From: Bradyrhizobium sp. 132
GTDB taxonomy: Bacteria; Pseudomonadota; Alphaproteobacteria; Rhizobiales; Xanthobacteraceae
Direction of reading: 5' to 3'
Assembly: GCF_023074185.1 (NCBI RefSeq)
Contig: NZ_JADPKY010000182.1
Span: forward strand, 1-57,345
DNA: 57,345 nt
The notes below the pieces were generated by a model that saw only the letters and a list, made by a program, of their open reading frames with translations, was not told the origin of the DNA and did no database searches. The translations under genes and the position numbers were made by a program. This document shows positions 7,650 to 16,021 of the stretch, in pieces. Within the stretch, counting starts at the first letter, position 1; each line of letters opens with the position of its first letter.

Positions 7650-10490
7650 GTGCCAGATCGTAACGAAGACTCGGCCATTTCCTTTGGGCCATTTCGACTG
7701 TTTCCGAAGTCCCGGCTCTTGGAGAAGGAGGGCTCGCCGCTTCATGTCGGCGGCCGCGCGCTCGACATTCTGATCTTCCTTGCCGGACGCCCCGGTGAAG
7801 TCGTCGACAAGAGAGAGCTGGTCAAGCGCATTTGGGCTGACGTCAATGTCGACGAGGGCAGCCTGCGCTTCCATATCGCGGCGCTGCGCAAGGCGCTCGG
7901 CGACACCGGCAAGTCGGCCCGTTATGTCGTCAACGTGCCCGGCCGTGGCTATTGCTTTGTCGCCTCGTTCGCTCAACCAACCCCGCCGGCCGCCCCTCCC
8001 CCGGCCGAAATCGCTGCTCCCCGCTCTCTGCCCGCTCAGCTTACCAAGATGATCGGCCGGGAAGACGTCATCGAGAAAATCTCGAACGGACTTTCGCTCT
8101 ATCGCTTCATGACCGTGGTCGGACCGGGCGGCATCGGCAAGACCGCGGTCGCCGTCACCGTCGGGCATCGCCGCTCCCATGATTTCGGCGGACGTGTCTT
8201 CTTTGTCGATTTCGGCCCGCTGAGGGATGCCAGCCACATCGCTACCACCATTGCTTCGGCGCTCGGACTGACCATCAGTGCGGAGGATCCGACGCCGGCC
8301 CTGCTGACATTTCTGAAGACCGGCCCGGCCCTGCTGATCTTCGACAGTTGCGAACATGTGCTGGATAATCTGGCGCCGCTGGTCGAGCGCATCGTTCGCG
8401 AGGCGCCGCCGCTTCGTGTTCTCGCAACCAGCCGCGAATCGTTCCGGAGCGAAGGCGAGCGGATTTTCCGGCTATTCCCGCTGGATTGTCCGCCCGAGCG
8501 CGAAGGGCTTGCTGTCGCCGAGGTGCTTGCCTATCCCGCCGTTCAACTCTTCGTGGAGCGTATCGCGCAGAGTTCGGGTCCGTTCCAGCTCAGCGCAGAA
8601 GAGGCGCCCCTCGTCGCAAGCATCTGCCGGCGTCTCGACGGCATCGCGCTGGCGATCGAGCTCGCGGCGGGCCGCGTCAATGCTTACGGCATCGCCGGCA
8701 CGGCATCCCTGCTCGACAGCCGCTTTTCGCTGCAATGGCGCGGGCGGCGCACCGCCGTGCCGCGGCACCAGACCCTCGCCGCGGCTCTCGACTGGAGCTA
8801 CGATCTTCTGCCCGCTGCGGAGAGCGCTACGCTACGACGCCTGTCGGTCTTCGCCGGACCTTTCGCGCCGGAGGCGGCTGCCGCCGTCGCGTCCGGTGAC
8901 GGCGTCACCGCATCGGAGACTCTCGAAGCGATCGACAGCCTGGTGACCAAGTCGCTGATCTCGCCGTCCGGCTCGCGGACGCTGCGTTATCGCCTGCTCG
9001 ACACCACGCGCACCTATGCGCACGGAAAACTCAACGAGCTCGGCGAAACCAGGCAGTTCGCGCGCCGCCACGCCGAACATTTTCGCGATTTCTTCGGGCG
9101 CGCGGAGGCCGACAATTCGACGCCGCTGCCCGAATGGCTGAGCATCTATGGCGCGGAGCTGGATAATGTGCGCGCGGCGTTGGACTGGGCCTTCGGGCCC
9201 GACGGCGAGGCGACACTCGGTATCGTGCTGACGGCGGCCGCGGTCACGCTGTGGGTGCGTCTTTCGTTGTTCGCCGAATGCCGTGAGCGCAGCAGAACGG
9301 CGCTCGCAGCGCTCGGAGACACCGCCGAGGACAACCGCATCCGCATGCAGCTCCTGTCGGCGCTCGGCTGGTCGCTGATGTATGGCGAGGGCCGCGCGCG
9401 CGAGGCGCGGCCGATCCTCGAGACGACCCTCGAGCTGGCCGACAGGCTCGACGACAAGGACTTCCGGCTGCGCGCGCTCTGGGGCTTGTGCATCGACCAG
9501 TTCAACAACGGACAGTTCGGCAAGGCCCGTACGCTCGCCGATCGCTTTGCGAACGCCGCGGCGAACTCGCCCGACAGGACCGATGTCATGCTGGGCGATC
9601 GGCTGACGGCCGTCGCGCTGCACTATCTGGGGGACCAGAACGAGGCACGGCTGCGCATCGACCGGGTCAATGCATCGCTGCATGTGCTGGCGGAGAAGCC
9701 GAAAATCTTCCCGCTCGACCTCAGGATATCCACGCAATATTTTCGGGCCCGCATTCTGTGGCTTCAGGGCCTGGCCGATCAGGCCCAGGCTCTCACCGCC
9801 AGAAACATCGAGGAAGGCCGCGCCAACGGCCACGCGCTGACCTTCTGTAGCGTGCTGGGACAGGCCGCCTGCCCGATCACGTACTGGGCTGGCGATTTCG
9901 ACGCCGCGGAGCGTCACGGCACTGAGCTGCTCGAACATACGGATCGCCACGCGATCCGGCTGTGGGGGCTGTGGGCGCGTGCCTTCAACGCCGCGGTTAT
10001 CGTCAAGCGAGGCGACGTCGCGACGGGACTGCCGATGTTGAGTGAAGAGCTCAATCGCGCCGGCGATGCGCGCTTCCTGCCACGGTTTCTTCCCCTGCTC
10101 GGCGAGCTCGCCGCATGCTTTTTGGAGGCCGACCAGGTCGATCGCGGCCTCGACGTGATCGAGGATGTCCTGACCCGCTGCAACAACCGGCAGGAACTCT
10201 GGTATCTGCCGGAGCTGACCCGTATCAAGGGTGAATTGATGCTCAGGAGCCCGCGGCACGCAGGGGACGCCGAGGCCCATTTTCGCGAGGCCATGGGCAT
10301 TGCCGTCCAGCAAGGCGCGCGCTTCTGGGAGCTGCGATGCGCGATCAGCCTCGCGCGAACCATGGTCGGGGCCGGCCAGAGCGCGAACGCTCTGGCCGTT
10401 CTCGACAATGTCCGTGGGGCCTTTGCCGAGGGCTCAGACTTCGCCGATATGCGCATCGCGCGCGACCTGATCGCGCAATTGCGAACCTGA
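7650..10490 (+). CDS. Winged-helix / STAND-ATPase regulator, paralogue 1
   Basis: 946 residues. Residues 10-105 form an OmpR/PhoB-type winged helix (FGPFRLFPKSRLLEKEG, ending in VNVPGRGYCFVA). A Pro-rich linker leads to an AAA/NB-ARC-like ATPase: Walker A GPGGIGKT at 158-165, Walker B LLIFDSCEH at 228-236, then ATSRESF and GRRTAVPRHQTLAAALDWS. The rest is helical repeat sequence, probably TPR-like. Such proteins are thought to bind DNA directly and use the ATPase/repeat part to sense a signal. The GTG start has GAGGGGG upstream. Two paralogues lie at 16022 and 21730. Convergent with msrA. Confidence 0.85.
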   Translation: MPDRNEDSAISFGPFRLFPKSRLLEKEGSPLHVGGRALDILIFLAGRPGEVVDKRELVKRIWADVNVDEGSLRFHIAALRKALGDTGKSARYVVNVPGRGYCFVASFAQPTPPAAPPPAEIAAPRSLPAQLTKMIGREDVIEKISNGLSLYRFMTVVGPGGIGKTAVAVTVGHRRSHDFGGRVFFVDFGPLRDASHIATTIASALGLTISAEDPTPALLTFLKTGPALLIFDSCEHVLDNLAPLVERIVREAPPLRVLATSRESFRSEGERIFRLFPLDCPPEREGLAVAEVLAYPAVQLFVERIAQSSGPFQLSAEEAPLVASICRRLDGIALAIELAAGRVNAYGIAGTASLLDSRFSLQWRGRRTAVPRHQTLAAALDWSYDLLPAAESATLRRLSVFAGPFAPEAAAAVASGDGVTASETLEAIDSLVTKSLISPSGSRTLRYRLLDTTRTYAHGKLNELGETRQFARRHAEHFRDFFGRAEADNSTPLPEWLSIYGAELDNVRAALDWAFGPDGEATLGIVLTAAAVTLWVRLSLFAECRERSRTALAALGDTAEDNRIRMQLLSALGWSLMYGEGRAREARPILETTLELADRLDDKDFRLRALWGLCIDQFNNGQFGKARTLADRFANAAANSPDRTDVMLGDRLTAVALHYLGDQNEARLRIDRVNASLHVLAEKPKIFPLDLRISTQYFRARILWLQGLADQAQALTARNIEEGRANGHALTFCSVLGQAACPITYWAGDFDAAERHGTELLEHTDRHAIRLWGLWARAFNAAVIVKRGDVATGLPMLSEELNRAGDARFLPRFLPLLGELAACFLEADQVDRGLDVIEDVLTRCNNRQELWYLPELTRIKGELMLRSPRHAGDAEAHFREAMGIAVQQGARFWELRCAISLARTMVGAGQSANALAVLDNVRGAFAEGSDFADMRIARDLIAQLRT

Positions 10491-10519
10491 CCGTACGCGC
10501 TGACTGCGCTACGACGGGC

Positions 10520-11035
10520 TCAGCCTCCCGCAGCCGTCGCGCGCCGCGGCAGCTTCCAGTCGGGCCGGATGAAATGGCAGGTGTAGCCGTCAGGGTAACG
10601 TTCGAGATAATCCTGATGCTCCGGCTCGGCTTCCCAGAACTCTCCGGCCGGCGCGACCTCCGTCACCACCTTGCCGGGCCACAAGCCGGACGCCTCGACG
10701 TCAGCAATCGCGTCTTCGGCGGTCCGCTTCTGTTCGTCGCTCGTATAAAAGATCGCCGAGCGGTAGCTCGTGCCCAAATCGTTGCCCTGACGGTTGAGCG
10801 TGGTCGGATCGTGGATCTGGAAGAAGAACTCCAGCATGGTCCGGAAGCTGGTCTTGGCGGGATCGAAGACGATCTCGATCGCTTCGGCATGTCCTTCGTG
10901 ATTGCGGTAGGTGGCGTTCTTCACCGCGCCGCCGGTGTAGCCGACGCGAGTCGAGATCACGCCGGGCTGCCTGCGGATCAGATCCTGCATGCCCCAGAAG
11001 CAACCTCCGGCCAAAACTGCGCGTTCCGTTGTCAT
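10520..11035 (-). CDS. msrA: Peptide-methionine (S)-S-oxide reductase MsrA
   Basis: 171 residues, normal length for MsrA. The catalytic motif GCFWG lies at residues 11-15 with the nucleophilic Cys12, followed by GYTGG and the conserved GHAEAIEIVFDP and FFQIHDPTTLNRQGND segments. The enzyme repairs oxidised methionine in proteins using thioredoxin. No signal peptide, so cytoplasmic. It belongs to a cluster of stress and repair genes and is convergent with regulator 1, only 29 nt between stops. Confidence 0.95.
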   Translation of the reverse strand: MTTERAVLAGGCFWGMQDLIRRQPGVISTRVGYTGGAVKNATYRNHEGHAEAIEIVFDPAKTSFRTMLEFFFQIHDPTTLNRQGNDLGTSYRSAIFYTSDEQKRTAEDAIADVEASGLWPGKVVTEVAPAGEFWEAEPEHQDYLERYPDGYTCHFIRPDWKLPRRATAAGG

Positions 11036-11206
11036 ATCTCCACTCCCAATTGATCCGTCTGTCCGTTCTGCATCCGTCGCATCCTATGCTTTTGGCGGCC
11101 CAGCCGAAAGCCGGGCATTTGTCCATCCGGTTCCTCTCGTGGAGGCCAAGGCTTCGACGAGCTCAGCTTCCCAACCAGAACCAGATGGACATAAATTGAG
11201 CGCGCC

Positions 11207-11629
11207 CTACGTCAGTTTGGCGTCGAGCGTGATCTCGGCGTTGAGCACCTTCGATACCGGACAGTTCTTCTCGGCCTCTCCGGCGATGCGGGCAAAGTCC
11301 GCCTCGTTGAGGTTCGGCACTTTCGCGCGCAGCGTCAGGGCCGACTTGCCGATCTTGAAGCCCTTGCCTTCGGGCTCGAGCGTGATCGCGGCTTCTGTTG
11401 AGAGTTCGTCCGGCGTGAAGCCGGCGAGCTGCAGGCCGAAGGCCAGCGCCATGGTGAAACAGCCGGCATGGGCCGCCGCGATCAATTCCTCGGGATTGGT
11501 GCCCTTCTCGCTCTCGAAGCGGGTCTTGAACGAATAGGGCGTCTCGGCGAGCACGCCGGATTCGCTCGATAGCTGACCAGTGCCATCGCGGCCGGTGCCC
11601 TTCCAAACTGCTTTTGCCTTGCGGATCAT
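11207..11629 (-). CDS. osmC: OsmC-family peroxiredoxin-like protein
   Basis: 140 residues with the OsmC/Ohr fold. The two reactive cysteines are visible at Cys57 (AAAHAGCFTMAL) and Cys123 (KNCPVSKVL), with Glu48 in NPEELIAAAHA completing the site. The NPEEL and HAGC context fits the OsmC rather than the Ohr branch. It reduces organic hydroperoxides in the cytoplasm. The ATG at 11629 has AGGAGAGA upstream. It follows a crotonase gene on the same strand after a palindromic repeat, so it probably has its own promoter. Confidence 0.9.
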   Translation of the reverse strand: MIRKAKAVWKGTGRDGTGQLSSESGVLAETPYSFKTRFESEKGTNPEELIAAAHAGCFTMALAFGLQLAGFTPDELSTEAAITLEPEGKGFKIGKSALTLRAKVPNLNEADFARIAGEAEKNCPVSKVLNAEITLDAKLT

Positions 11630-11748
11630 GTCATCTCTCCTTGCTTGGTTTGGCTCCGGCGCTCCGCACCGGAGGAAGGCGACATTGGCATTACCGCCTG
11701 TCGCCTCTCCAACCGGTCTAGCGCCGCAGCGGTTCCGTCACAGCCCCG

Positions 11749-11835
11749 TTCCGATGGAATCGGAACGGCGCTCTGGATTTATTGTTTTGGCGCGTTTTCT
11801 TGACGAACCGGTATCCACTTCGCTCGAAAACGCTT
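11749..11835. repeat. Extragenic palindromic repeat of the bradyrhizobial type
   Basis: Two nested hairpins: TTCCGAT (11749-11755) pairs with ATCGGAA (11759-11765) around GGA, and GCGTTTTC (11792-11799) pairs with GAAAACGC (11826-11833). Between the second pair is the ACCGGTATCCACTTCGCTC stretch, which I recognise from an interspersed repeat found in many copies in Bradyrhizobium and relatives. Its right end reaches the stop codon of the crotonase gene, so it may act as 3' end of that mRNA. No other copy was noticed in this window. Confidence 0.6.
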
Positions 11836-12683
11836 TAGCTGCCGATCTGTCCGACGTGGAAGCCCAGCCGGTTCTCGACGTCGCCGGCGCGGTGGAAGCC
11901 GCGCGACATCAGCGCCTTGATGCGGGTCTGGCTTGCGGGGCGGCCGAGCGAAGCCAGGAACGCGTCCCATTCCGGCTTGATCTCGACATCCGGCGGCAGG
12001 CTCGCGACGTCGACGAGACGCTTGGTCTCGGCAATGGCTTCCTTGTCAAAGGACGCGATGCGCATGGCCAGCGCTTCGACGAAGCCGTCGAGCTCGGCAT
12101 CCGGCAACGACCGGTTCACATAGCCGTAACGTTCGGCGAGATCGCCGTGGATGTCGTCGGCGCCCAGCAGGACTTCGAGCGCGCGGCCACGGCCCATCAG
12201 GCGCGGCAGCCGCGCCATCGGCCCGCCGCCAGGCACGAGGCCCGCGCCAACTTCCCATTGCGACAAGATCGCCTTCTGGCGGCTGGCAAAGCGCATGTCG
12301 CTCGCGAGCGCCAGCTCGCTGCCGACGCCGGTCGCGCGGCCCCTGATCGACGCAATCGAGACCACCGGCGCGCGGCTGAGACGCACCAGCATATCAGGCA
12401 GTGCCTCGAGGCCGGTCGGCCCGGGCGCGATATTCAAGGAATCCTCCAGCGGCGCGAGGAAGTCGTAATGCGTGATGAAGAAGCCTTCGACGGCACTGTC
12501 GAACACCACGACCTTCACATCGGGATCGGTCTCGATCTCAGCGATGATGTCACCCAGCAGCGGGAGCTGCTTCGGGCCGAAAATATTCACAGGCGGCATG
12601 TCGAAGGTGACGCGCCAGTACGACGGCAAGCGGCGCTCCAAGCGGATCTCGTCGGTCGTGAAATTTCGTTCGGGACGATTCAT
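11835..12683 (-). CDS. Enoyl-CoA hydratase/isomerase (crotonase) family protein
   Basis: 282 residues. The crotonase fold is shown by ASIRGRATGVGSELALASDM and LSQWEVGAGLVPGGGP. The two acidic residues used by enoyl-CoA hydratases are in place: Glu123 (GSELAL) and Glu144 (SQWEVG). The THYDF segment near residue 71 replaces the usual AGADI, so the substrate may differ from simple enoyl-CoA. Cytoplasmic. It lies downstream of the epoxide hydrolase on the same strand but is separated by a hairpin. Confidence 0.8.
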   Translation of the reverse strand: MNRPERNFTTDEIRLERRLPSYWRVTFDMPPVNIFGPKQLPLLGDIIAEIETDPDVKVVVFDSAVEGFFITHYDFLAPLEDSLNIAPGPTGLEALPDMLVRLSRAPVVSIASIRGRATGVGSELALASDMRFASRQKAILSQWEVGAGLVPGGGPMARLPRLMGRGRALEVLLGADDIHGDLAERYGYVNRSLPDAELDGFVEALAMRIASFDKEAIAETKRLVDVASLPPDVEIKPEWDAFLASLGRPASQTRIKALMSRGFHRAGDVENRLGFHVGQIGS

Positions 12684-12708
12684 GATCGTGATTCCTGATG
12701 TTGGGGCA

Positions 12709-12739
12709 AGCAGGGACGCGCGGAATGCGCGTCCCTGCT
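12709..12739 (-). terminator. Perfect 13-bp hairpin after the epoxide hydrolase gene
   Basis: AGCAGGGACGCGC (12709-12721) pairs exactly with GCGCGTCCCTGCT (12727-12739) around a 5-nt loop. It begins 4 nt after the stop of the minus-strand epoxide hydrolase gene and ends before the crotonase ATG. No long T-run follows, so it may be a weak terminator or an mRNA stabilising structure. Confidence 0.6.
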
Positions 12740-12743
12740 CGTT

Positions 12744-14057
12744 TCAGATCGACTGACGTACCGGGCGGAACGCGGTGCGCATTTCTGCAGAGAACAGCAC
12801 GGGCTGCTCCCAGGCCGCGAAGTGGCCGCCGTTGTCGAGACGGTTGTAGTGCATCAGCTTCGGATAGGCCTTTTCCGTCCAGCTGCGCGGCGCGGCGTAG
12901 ATCTCGTCCGGGAAGACGCTGACGGCGACCGGTATCTTCACGTGCTTCGGCTCGAAGAACACCAGCTTGTTCTCCCAGTACAGTCGCGCCGACGAGACCG
13001 CGGTGTTGGTGAGCCAGTAGAGCGTGATGTTGTCGATCACGTCGTCTCGCGACAGCCCTTCCGTCTTGCCGTCGAACACTCGCGCGATCATCGCAGTGCT
13101 GCGCGCATCGTGATCGAGCATCCAGGATGCGAGACCTGCCGGCGAATCCACCAGGCCATAGAGCGTCTGGGGCCGGTTCGCCATCTCGATCGCATAGCCG
13201 AGACCGTGCTTGTAGAAATCGTCGAGCTGATCGTAAGCATAGCGCTCGTCGGCCGAGAGGTTGGACGGCCGCGATCCGCCGGGCTGAAGCGCTTTGGCGA
13301 TCTCGTCAGGAACCGTCGCGGGCATGTTCGTGTGAATACCAAGCAACTCCGGCGGCGCGATCACCGCCATCTGCTCTGTGATCGCGTTGCCCCAATCGCC
13401 GCCTTGGGCCACGTAGCGGGTGTAGCCAAGGCGCTTCATCAGCACGATCCAGGCGCGCGCGACGCGCTGCGGGTCCCAGCCCAGTTCCGTCGGCTTGCCG
13501 GAGAAACCGTGGCCGGGCAGCGAGGGGATCACGAGATCGAAGGCGTCCGCCGCCTTCGCGCCATGTGCGGTGGGATCGGTGAGCGGGACGACGATCTTCA
13601 TCTGCTCGATGATCGAGCCCGGCCAGCCATGCGTCACGATCATCGGCAGCGCGTTTTCATGGCGGGAGCGCACGTGAATGAAGTGGATGTCGACGCCGTC
13701 GATCTCGGTGACGAATTGCGGCAAGGCGTTCAGCCGCGCTTCTATCTTGCGCCAGTCGTAACCGTCCTGCCAGTAGCGCACGAGCTGCTGCACCGTCGTC
13801 AGCTGCACGCCCTGCGACTGGTCGGCGACGATCTCGCGGTCGGGCCAGCGCGTTGCGGCGAGGCGACGACGGAGGTCCAGCAGATCCTCCTCGGGCACGT
13901 TGACCTGGAACGGACGCATGGCGCCGCTTGCAGCGGCCTTCGCCGGATGCAGCGGCAGCAAGCTCGATACGCTTGCGGCAACAGCGGTCATCGCGGCCTG
14001 GGTCAGCAGTTGACGGCGGTCGGGATTGAGAATGTCGGTGCGTGCGTGGTTGGTCAT
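12744..14057 (-). CDS. Epoxide hydrolase (EHN domain + alpha/beta hydrolase), exported
   Basis: 437 residues. DRRQLLTQAAMTAVAASVSS near the start looks like a Tat-type signal. The epoxide-hydrolase N-terminal domain (MRPFQVNVPEEDLLDLRRRL, WPDREI) precedes the catalytic domain: oxyanion motif HGWPGS at 143-148, nucleophile Asp221 in GGDWG, and the His near the end in GGHFAAWE. Such enzymes hydrolyse epoxides to diols, detoxifying reactive electrophiles. The start at 14057 has GGAG upstream. The promoter region carries the TAAC-repeat element shared with four other units here. Confidence 0.85.
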   Translation of the reverse strand: MTNHARTDILNPDRRQLLTQAAMTAVAASVSSLLPLHPAKAAASGAMRPFQVNVPEEDLLDLRRRLAATRWPDREIVADQSQGVQLTTVQQLVRYWQDGYDWRKIEARLNALPQFVTEIDGVDIHFIHVRSRHENALPMIVTHGWPGSIIEQMKIVVPLTDPTAHGAKAADAFDLVIPSLPGHGFSGKPTELGWDPQRVARAWIVLMKRLGYTRYVAQGGDWGNAITEQMAVIAPPELLGIHTNMPATVPDEIAKALQPGGSRPSNLSADERYAYDQLDDFYKHGLGYAIEMANRPQTLYGLVDSPAGLASWMLDHDARSTAMIARVFDGKTEGLSRDDVIDNITLYWLTNTAVSSARLYWENKLVFFEPKHVKIPVAVSVFPDEIYAAPRSWTEKAYPKLMHYNRLDNGGHFAAWEQPVLFSAEMRTAFRPVRQSI

Positions 14058-14151
14058 ATTGGATCTCCCTTGCTGTGGTCGGTGACGCTGACCGAATTCA
14101 AAATGGACGCGTCGGTTCGTTGTCCACACAGTGACCCAGGCATCGGCCATT

Positions 14152-14187
14152 TGCTCGTTATGGATTGTTAGAGAGCGTTAGCCGTTG
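14152..14187 (-). promoter_or_regulatory. TAAC-repeat element (box 4), upstream of epoxide hydrolase
   Basis: On the minus strand, CAAC begins at 14187, then TAAC begins at 14180, 14170 and 14160, the last three at exact 10-bp steps; the element ends TAACGAGC. It is about 94 nt upstream of the epoxide hydrolase ATG and points toward it. The 10-bp direct-repeat layout is what OmpR-type winged-helix proteins bind. Four similar elements precede neighbouring genes. Confidence 0.6.
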
Positions 14188-14263
14188 CGAGTCCGCGCGA
14201 TGCAAGGCGGGCGAAGACGACGATACGCGCAAGGCCAATGCGACACGGCGCGCGACGACCAGG

Positions 14264-14989
14264 TCATCGCGCGCCGTGTCGGCCAAGCCAGGAGCTACGT
14301 TCGCTCCAACTCAGGACGGGAGCGGCTCGCCGGCCTGTTCGCGGACGACATAGTCGGCGTACCAATCGGCCCAGTTCGCGTCGTGCCCGCCGGTCCGCTT
14401 TTCGTGCTCGCCATGGGCCGCCGCCGCGCGGCGCAGTGCCGCGGCCAGCGCAGCCTGCGAAGCGAATGTCGTGCCGTCGCCCGGGCAGACGCGTGGTGAT
14501 CTCCTGAAACAGCCAGCCATTGCCGTCGGGATCGCTGAACGCGGCAAACGAGCTGTAGCTGCCGCGCTTCGGGTCAGCACCGTTGACCCGAACGCTGCCG
14601 GACAAATATGGCTCGTCGTGGCCGGCGTGAATATCGCCGGCACCGTGGAATGGAGCACTGACCTCGATGCCGCGGTCGAGCAGATCCTGTCGGGCCGCCT
14701 CCAGATCGGAGACGACCAGGTACAGGCCCCGCACCGAGCCGGGCGCCGCCGCCGTCACGTTCCTGCCGAAGATCACCGAGCAGGCCGAGCCCGGCGGCGT
14801 GAACTGGATCACGCGCCAGTCATCGCTGGAGGCAAAATCGGCGTCCAGTCGCCAGCCGAGACGCGTGTAGAACGCCTTGGCGCGGTCGACATCCGACACG
14901 GGGATCACGACCACCTCGAGCCTCATATCAACGCCGCTAGATTCAGAACCCTTGGCCGCGGCGTCGCGTTCGATTTCGCTGGTAGCCAT
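14264..14989 (-). CDS. VOC/glyoxalase-family protein with C-terminal frameshift
   Basis: 241 residues as read. Residues 22-165 form a VOC domain: LEVVVIPVSDVDRAKAFYTR, LGWRLDADF, then SFAAFSDPDGNGWLFQEITT. After LPGR (about 14475-14485) the frame changes to Arg-rich sequence. The -1/+1 neighbouring frame continues naturally as FASQAALAAALRRAAAAHGE and ANWADWYADYVVREQAGE, ending at 14311, the usual tail of these proteins. The gene therefore carries a frameshift, real or a sequencing error. It lies 34 nt after the histidine kinase gene, same strand. Start at 14989 with GGAG upstream. Confidence 0.75.
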   Translation of the reverse strand: MATSEIERDAAAKGSESSGVDMRLEVVVIPVSDVDRAKAFYTRLGWRLDADFASSDDWRVIQFTPPGSACSVIFGRNVTAAAPGSVRGLYLVVSDLEAARQDLLDRGIEVSAPFHGAGDIHAGHDEPYLSGSVRVNGADPKRGSYSSFAAFSDPDGNGWLFQEITTRLPGRRHDIRFAGCAGRGTAPRGGGPWRARKADRRARRELGRLVRRLCRPRTGRRAAPVLSWSERSSWLGRHGAR

Positions 14990-15023
14990 GTTCGAACTCC
15001 CTGAGTTGAATTTAAAACAAGCT

Positions 15024-15692
15024 TCAAGCGGCAATCGGCATCACGATGGTCACGCGTGTGCCGCCCTCTCCCGCCTCGCCGTGCAGGCGGGCGCGGATGC
15101 TGCGTGCGAGTCCTTCGAGAATCCGGCTGCCGGTGCCCTGAAGCGGCCCGGTCGCGCCGATTCCATTATCGGCCACTGTGCAGAACCAGGCGCCGTCGCG
15201 AACGGCCATGTCGATGCGGATCAGTGCATCCTTCTTGTTGGTGAAGGCATGCTTCGCCGCATTCGTCACCAGCTCCGTCAGCATCAGCGCGAGCCTATGA
15301 CATTGCGATGCGGGCAGCGTGCCGCTTGCAATGGCAGCCTCGCAGCGGATGCCCGCCGGCTCCAGCACGGCCTCGGAAATCGCTGCGCACAGGTTTTCGA
15401 AGAAGGCCTCGACCGGGATCGCCGTATGCCCGCCATTGTCGGACAAGAGTTGATAGAGCCTGCCGAAGGCGACGATGCGCCGCTCGAGCCGGTCCGCGGC
15501 AAGCGACACGTCCCGGGTGCCTGCCCGCGTGAAATCGCGGCGAACTGACGCACCCAGCAGTGTCAGCGTGTTCTTCATCCGATGGTGGGATTCCCGCAGC
15601 ACGAGTTCCCAGTCACGCGACTGATCCTCAAGACTGGCGACAAATTGAGATTGAACGACATGGTCGTTCGGCCGAGCACCGATACCGGACAT
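15024..15692 (-). CDS. Minimal sensor-less histidine kinase (HisKA_2 / HWE-like)
   Basis: 222 residues. The phospho-acceptor region ESHHRMKNTLTLLGASV holds the His pair at 36-37, typical of HisKA_2 kinases. The ATPase N-box LTELVTNAAKHAF is at 138-150, followed by VADNGIGATG and GEGGTRVTIVMP. No membrane segment or sensory domain precedes the kinase core, so it is cytoplasmic and must be told what to do by a partner. No cognate receiver is adjacent. An upstream ATG at 15734 is possible. It probably forms an operon with the VOC gene and carries a TAAC-repeat element upstream. Confidence 0.75.
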   Translation of the reverse strand: MSGIGARPNDHVVQSQFVASLEDQSRDWELVLRESHHRMKNTLTLLGASVRRDFTRAGTRDVSLAADRLERRIVAFGRLYQLLSDNGGHTAIPVEAFFENLCAAISEAVLEPAGIRCEAAIASGTLPASQCHRLALMLTELVTNAAKHAFTNKKDALIRIDMAVRDGAWFCTVADNGIGATGPLQGTGSRILEGLARSIRARLHGEAGEGGTRVTIVMPIAA

Positions 15693-15756
15693 CATAGCCT
15701 CCCCGTTCCAAATAGCGCTTAACTCGGAGGCCATACTGGATGCAGTTCGCGCGCTT

Positions 15757-15786
15757 TGCTCGTTAGACGTTGCAAGTTCTTGTTAT
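15757..15786 (-). promoter_or_regulatory. TAAC-repeat element (box 5), upstream of histidine kinase-VOC unit
   Basis: On the minus strand ATAAC begins at 15786 and CTAAC at 15766, exactly 20 bp apart, with CAACGTCTAAC in between ending in CGAGCA. The 11-mer CAACGTCTAAC is identical to one in the element before the DJ-1 gene. It is about 65 nt upstream of the kinase start and oriented toward it, in the divergent region shared with regulator 2. Confidence 0.55.
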
Positions 15787-16021
15787 GATCGGCGGTACGA
15801 CGGTCGGACTCCGAACTGTCAGTTCGGCGGCCAAGCACGCTGCCGAATTGTCCCGATCACTTCGCAAATGCTGCGTTTGAGCAAAATTTGCTACGGATTG
15901 TCGCGCAACCGGCCAATTGCAGCCGCCACCCGATTTCGCCACTTTCGACCAGTTTACTCAGGGTTCCGTTCTGGTAGATCAAAGTGCGGATGTCAGCCCT
16001 TTCACTGGAAATCATTGGCCC

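Noticed and set aside
8832..10313. 493-codon minus-strand frame inside regulator 1
   Set aside because: Mirror of the helical-repeat coding region; no start signal or known motif.
12822..14171. 449-codon plus-strand frame over the epoxide hydrolase
   Set aside because: Shadow of a gene with clear catalytic motifs on the other strand.
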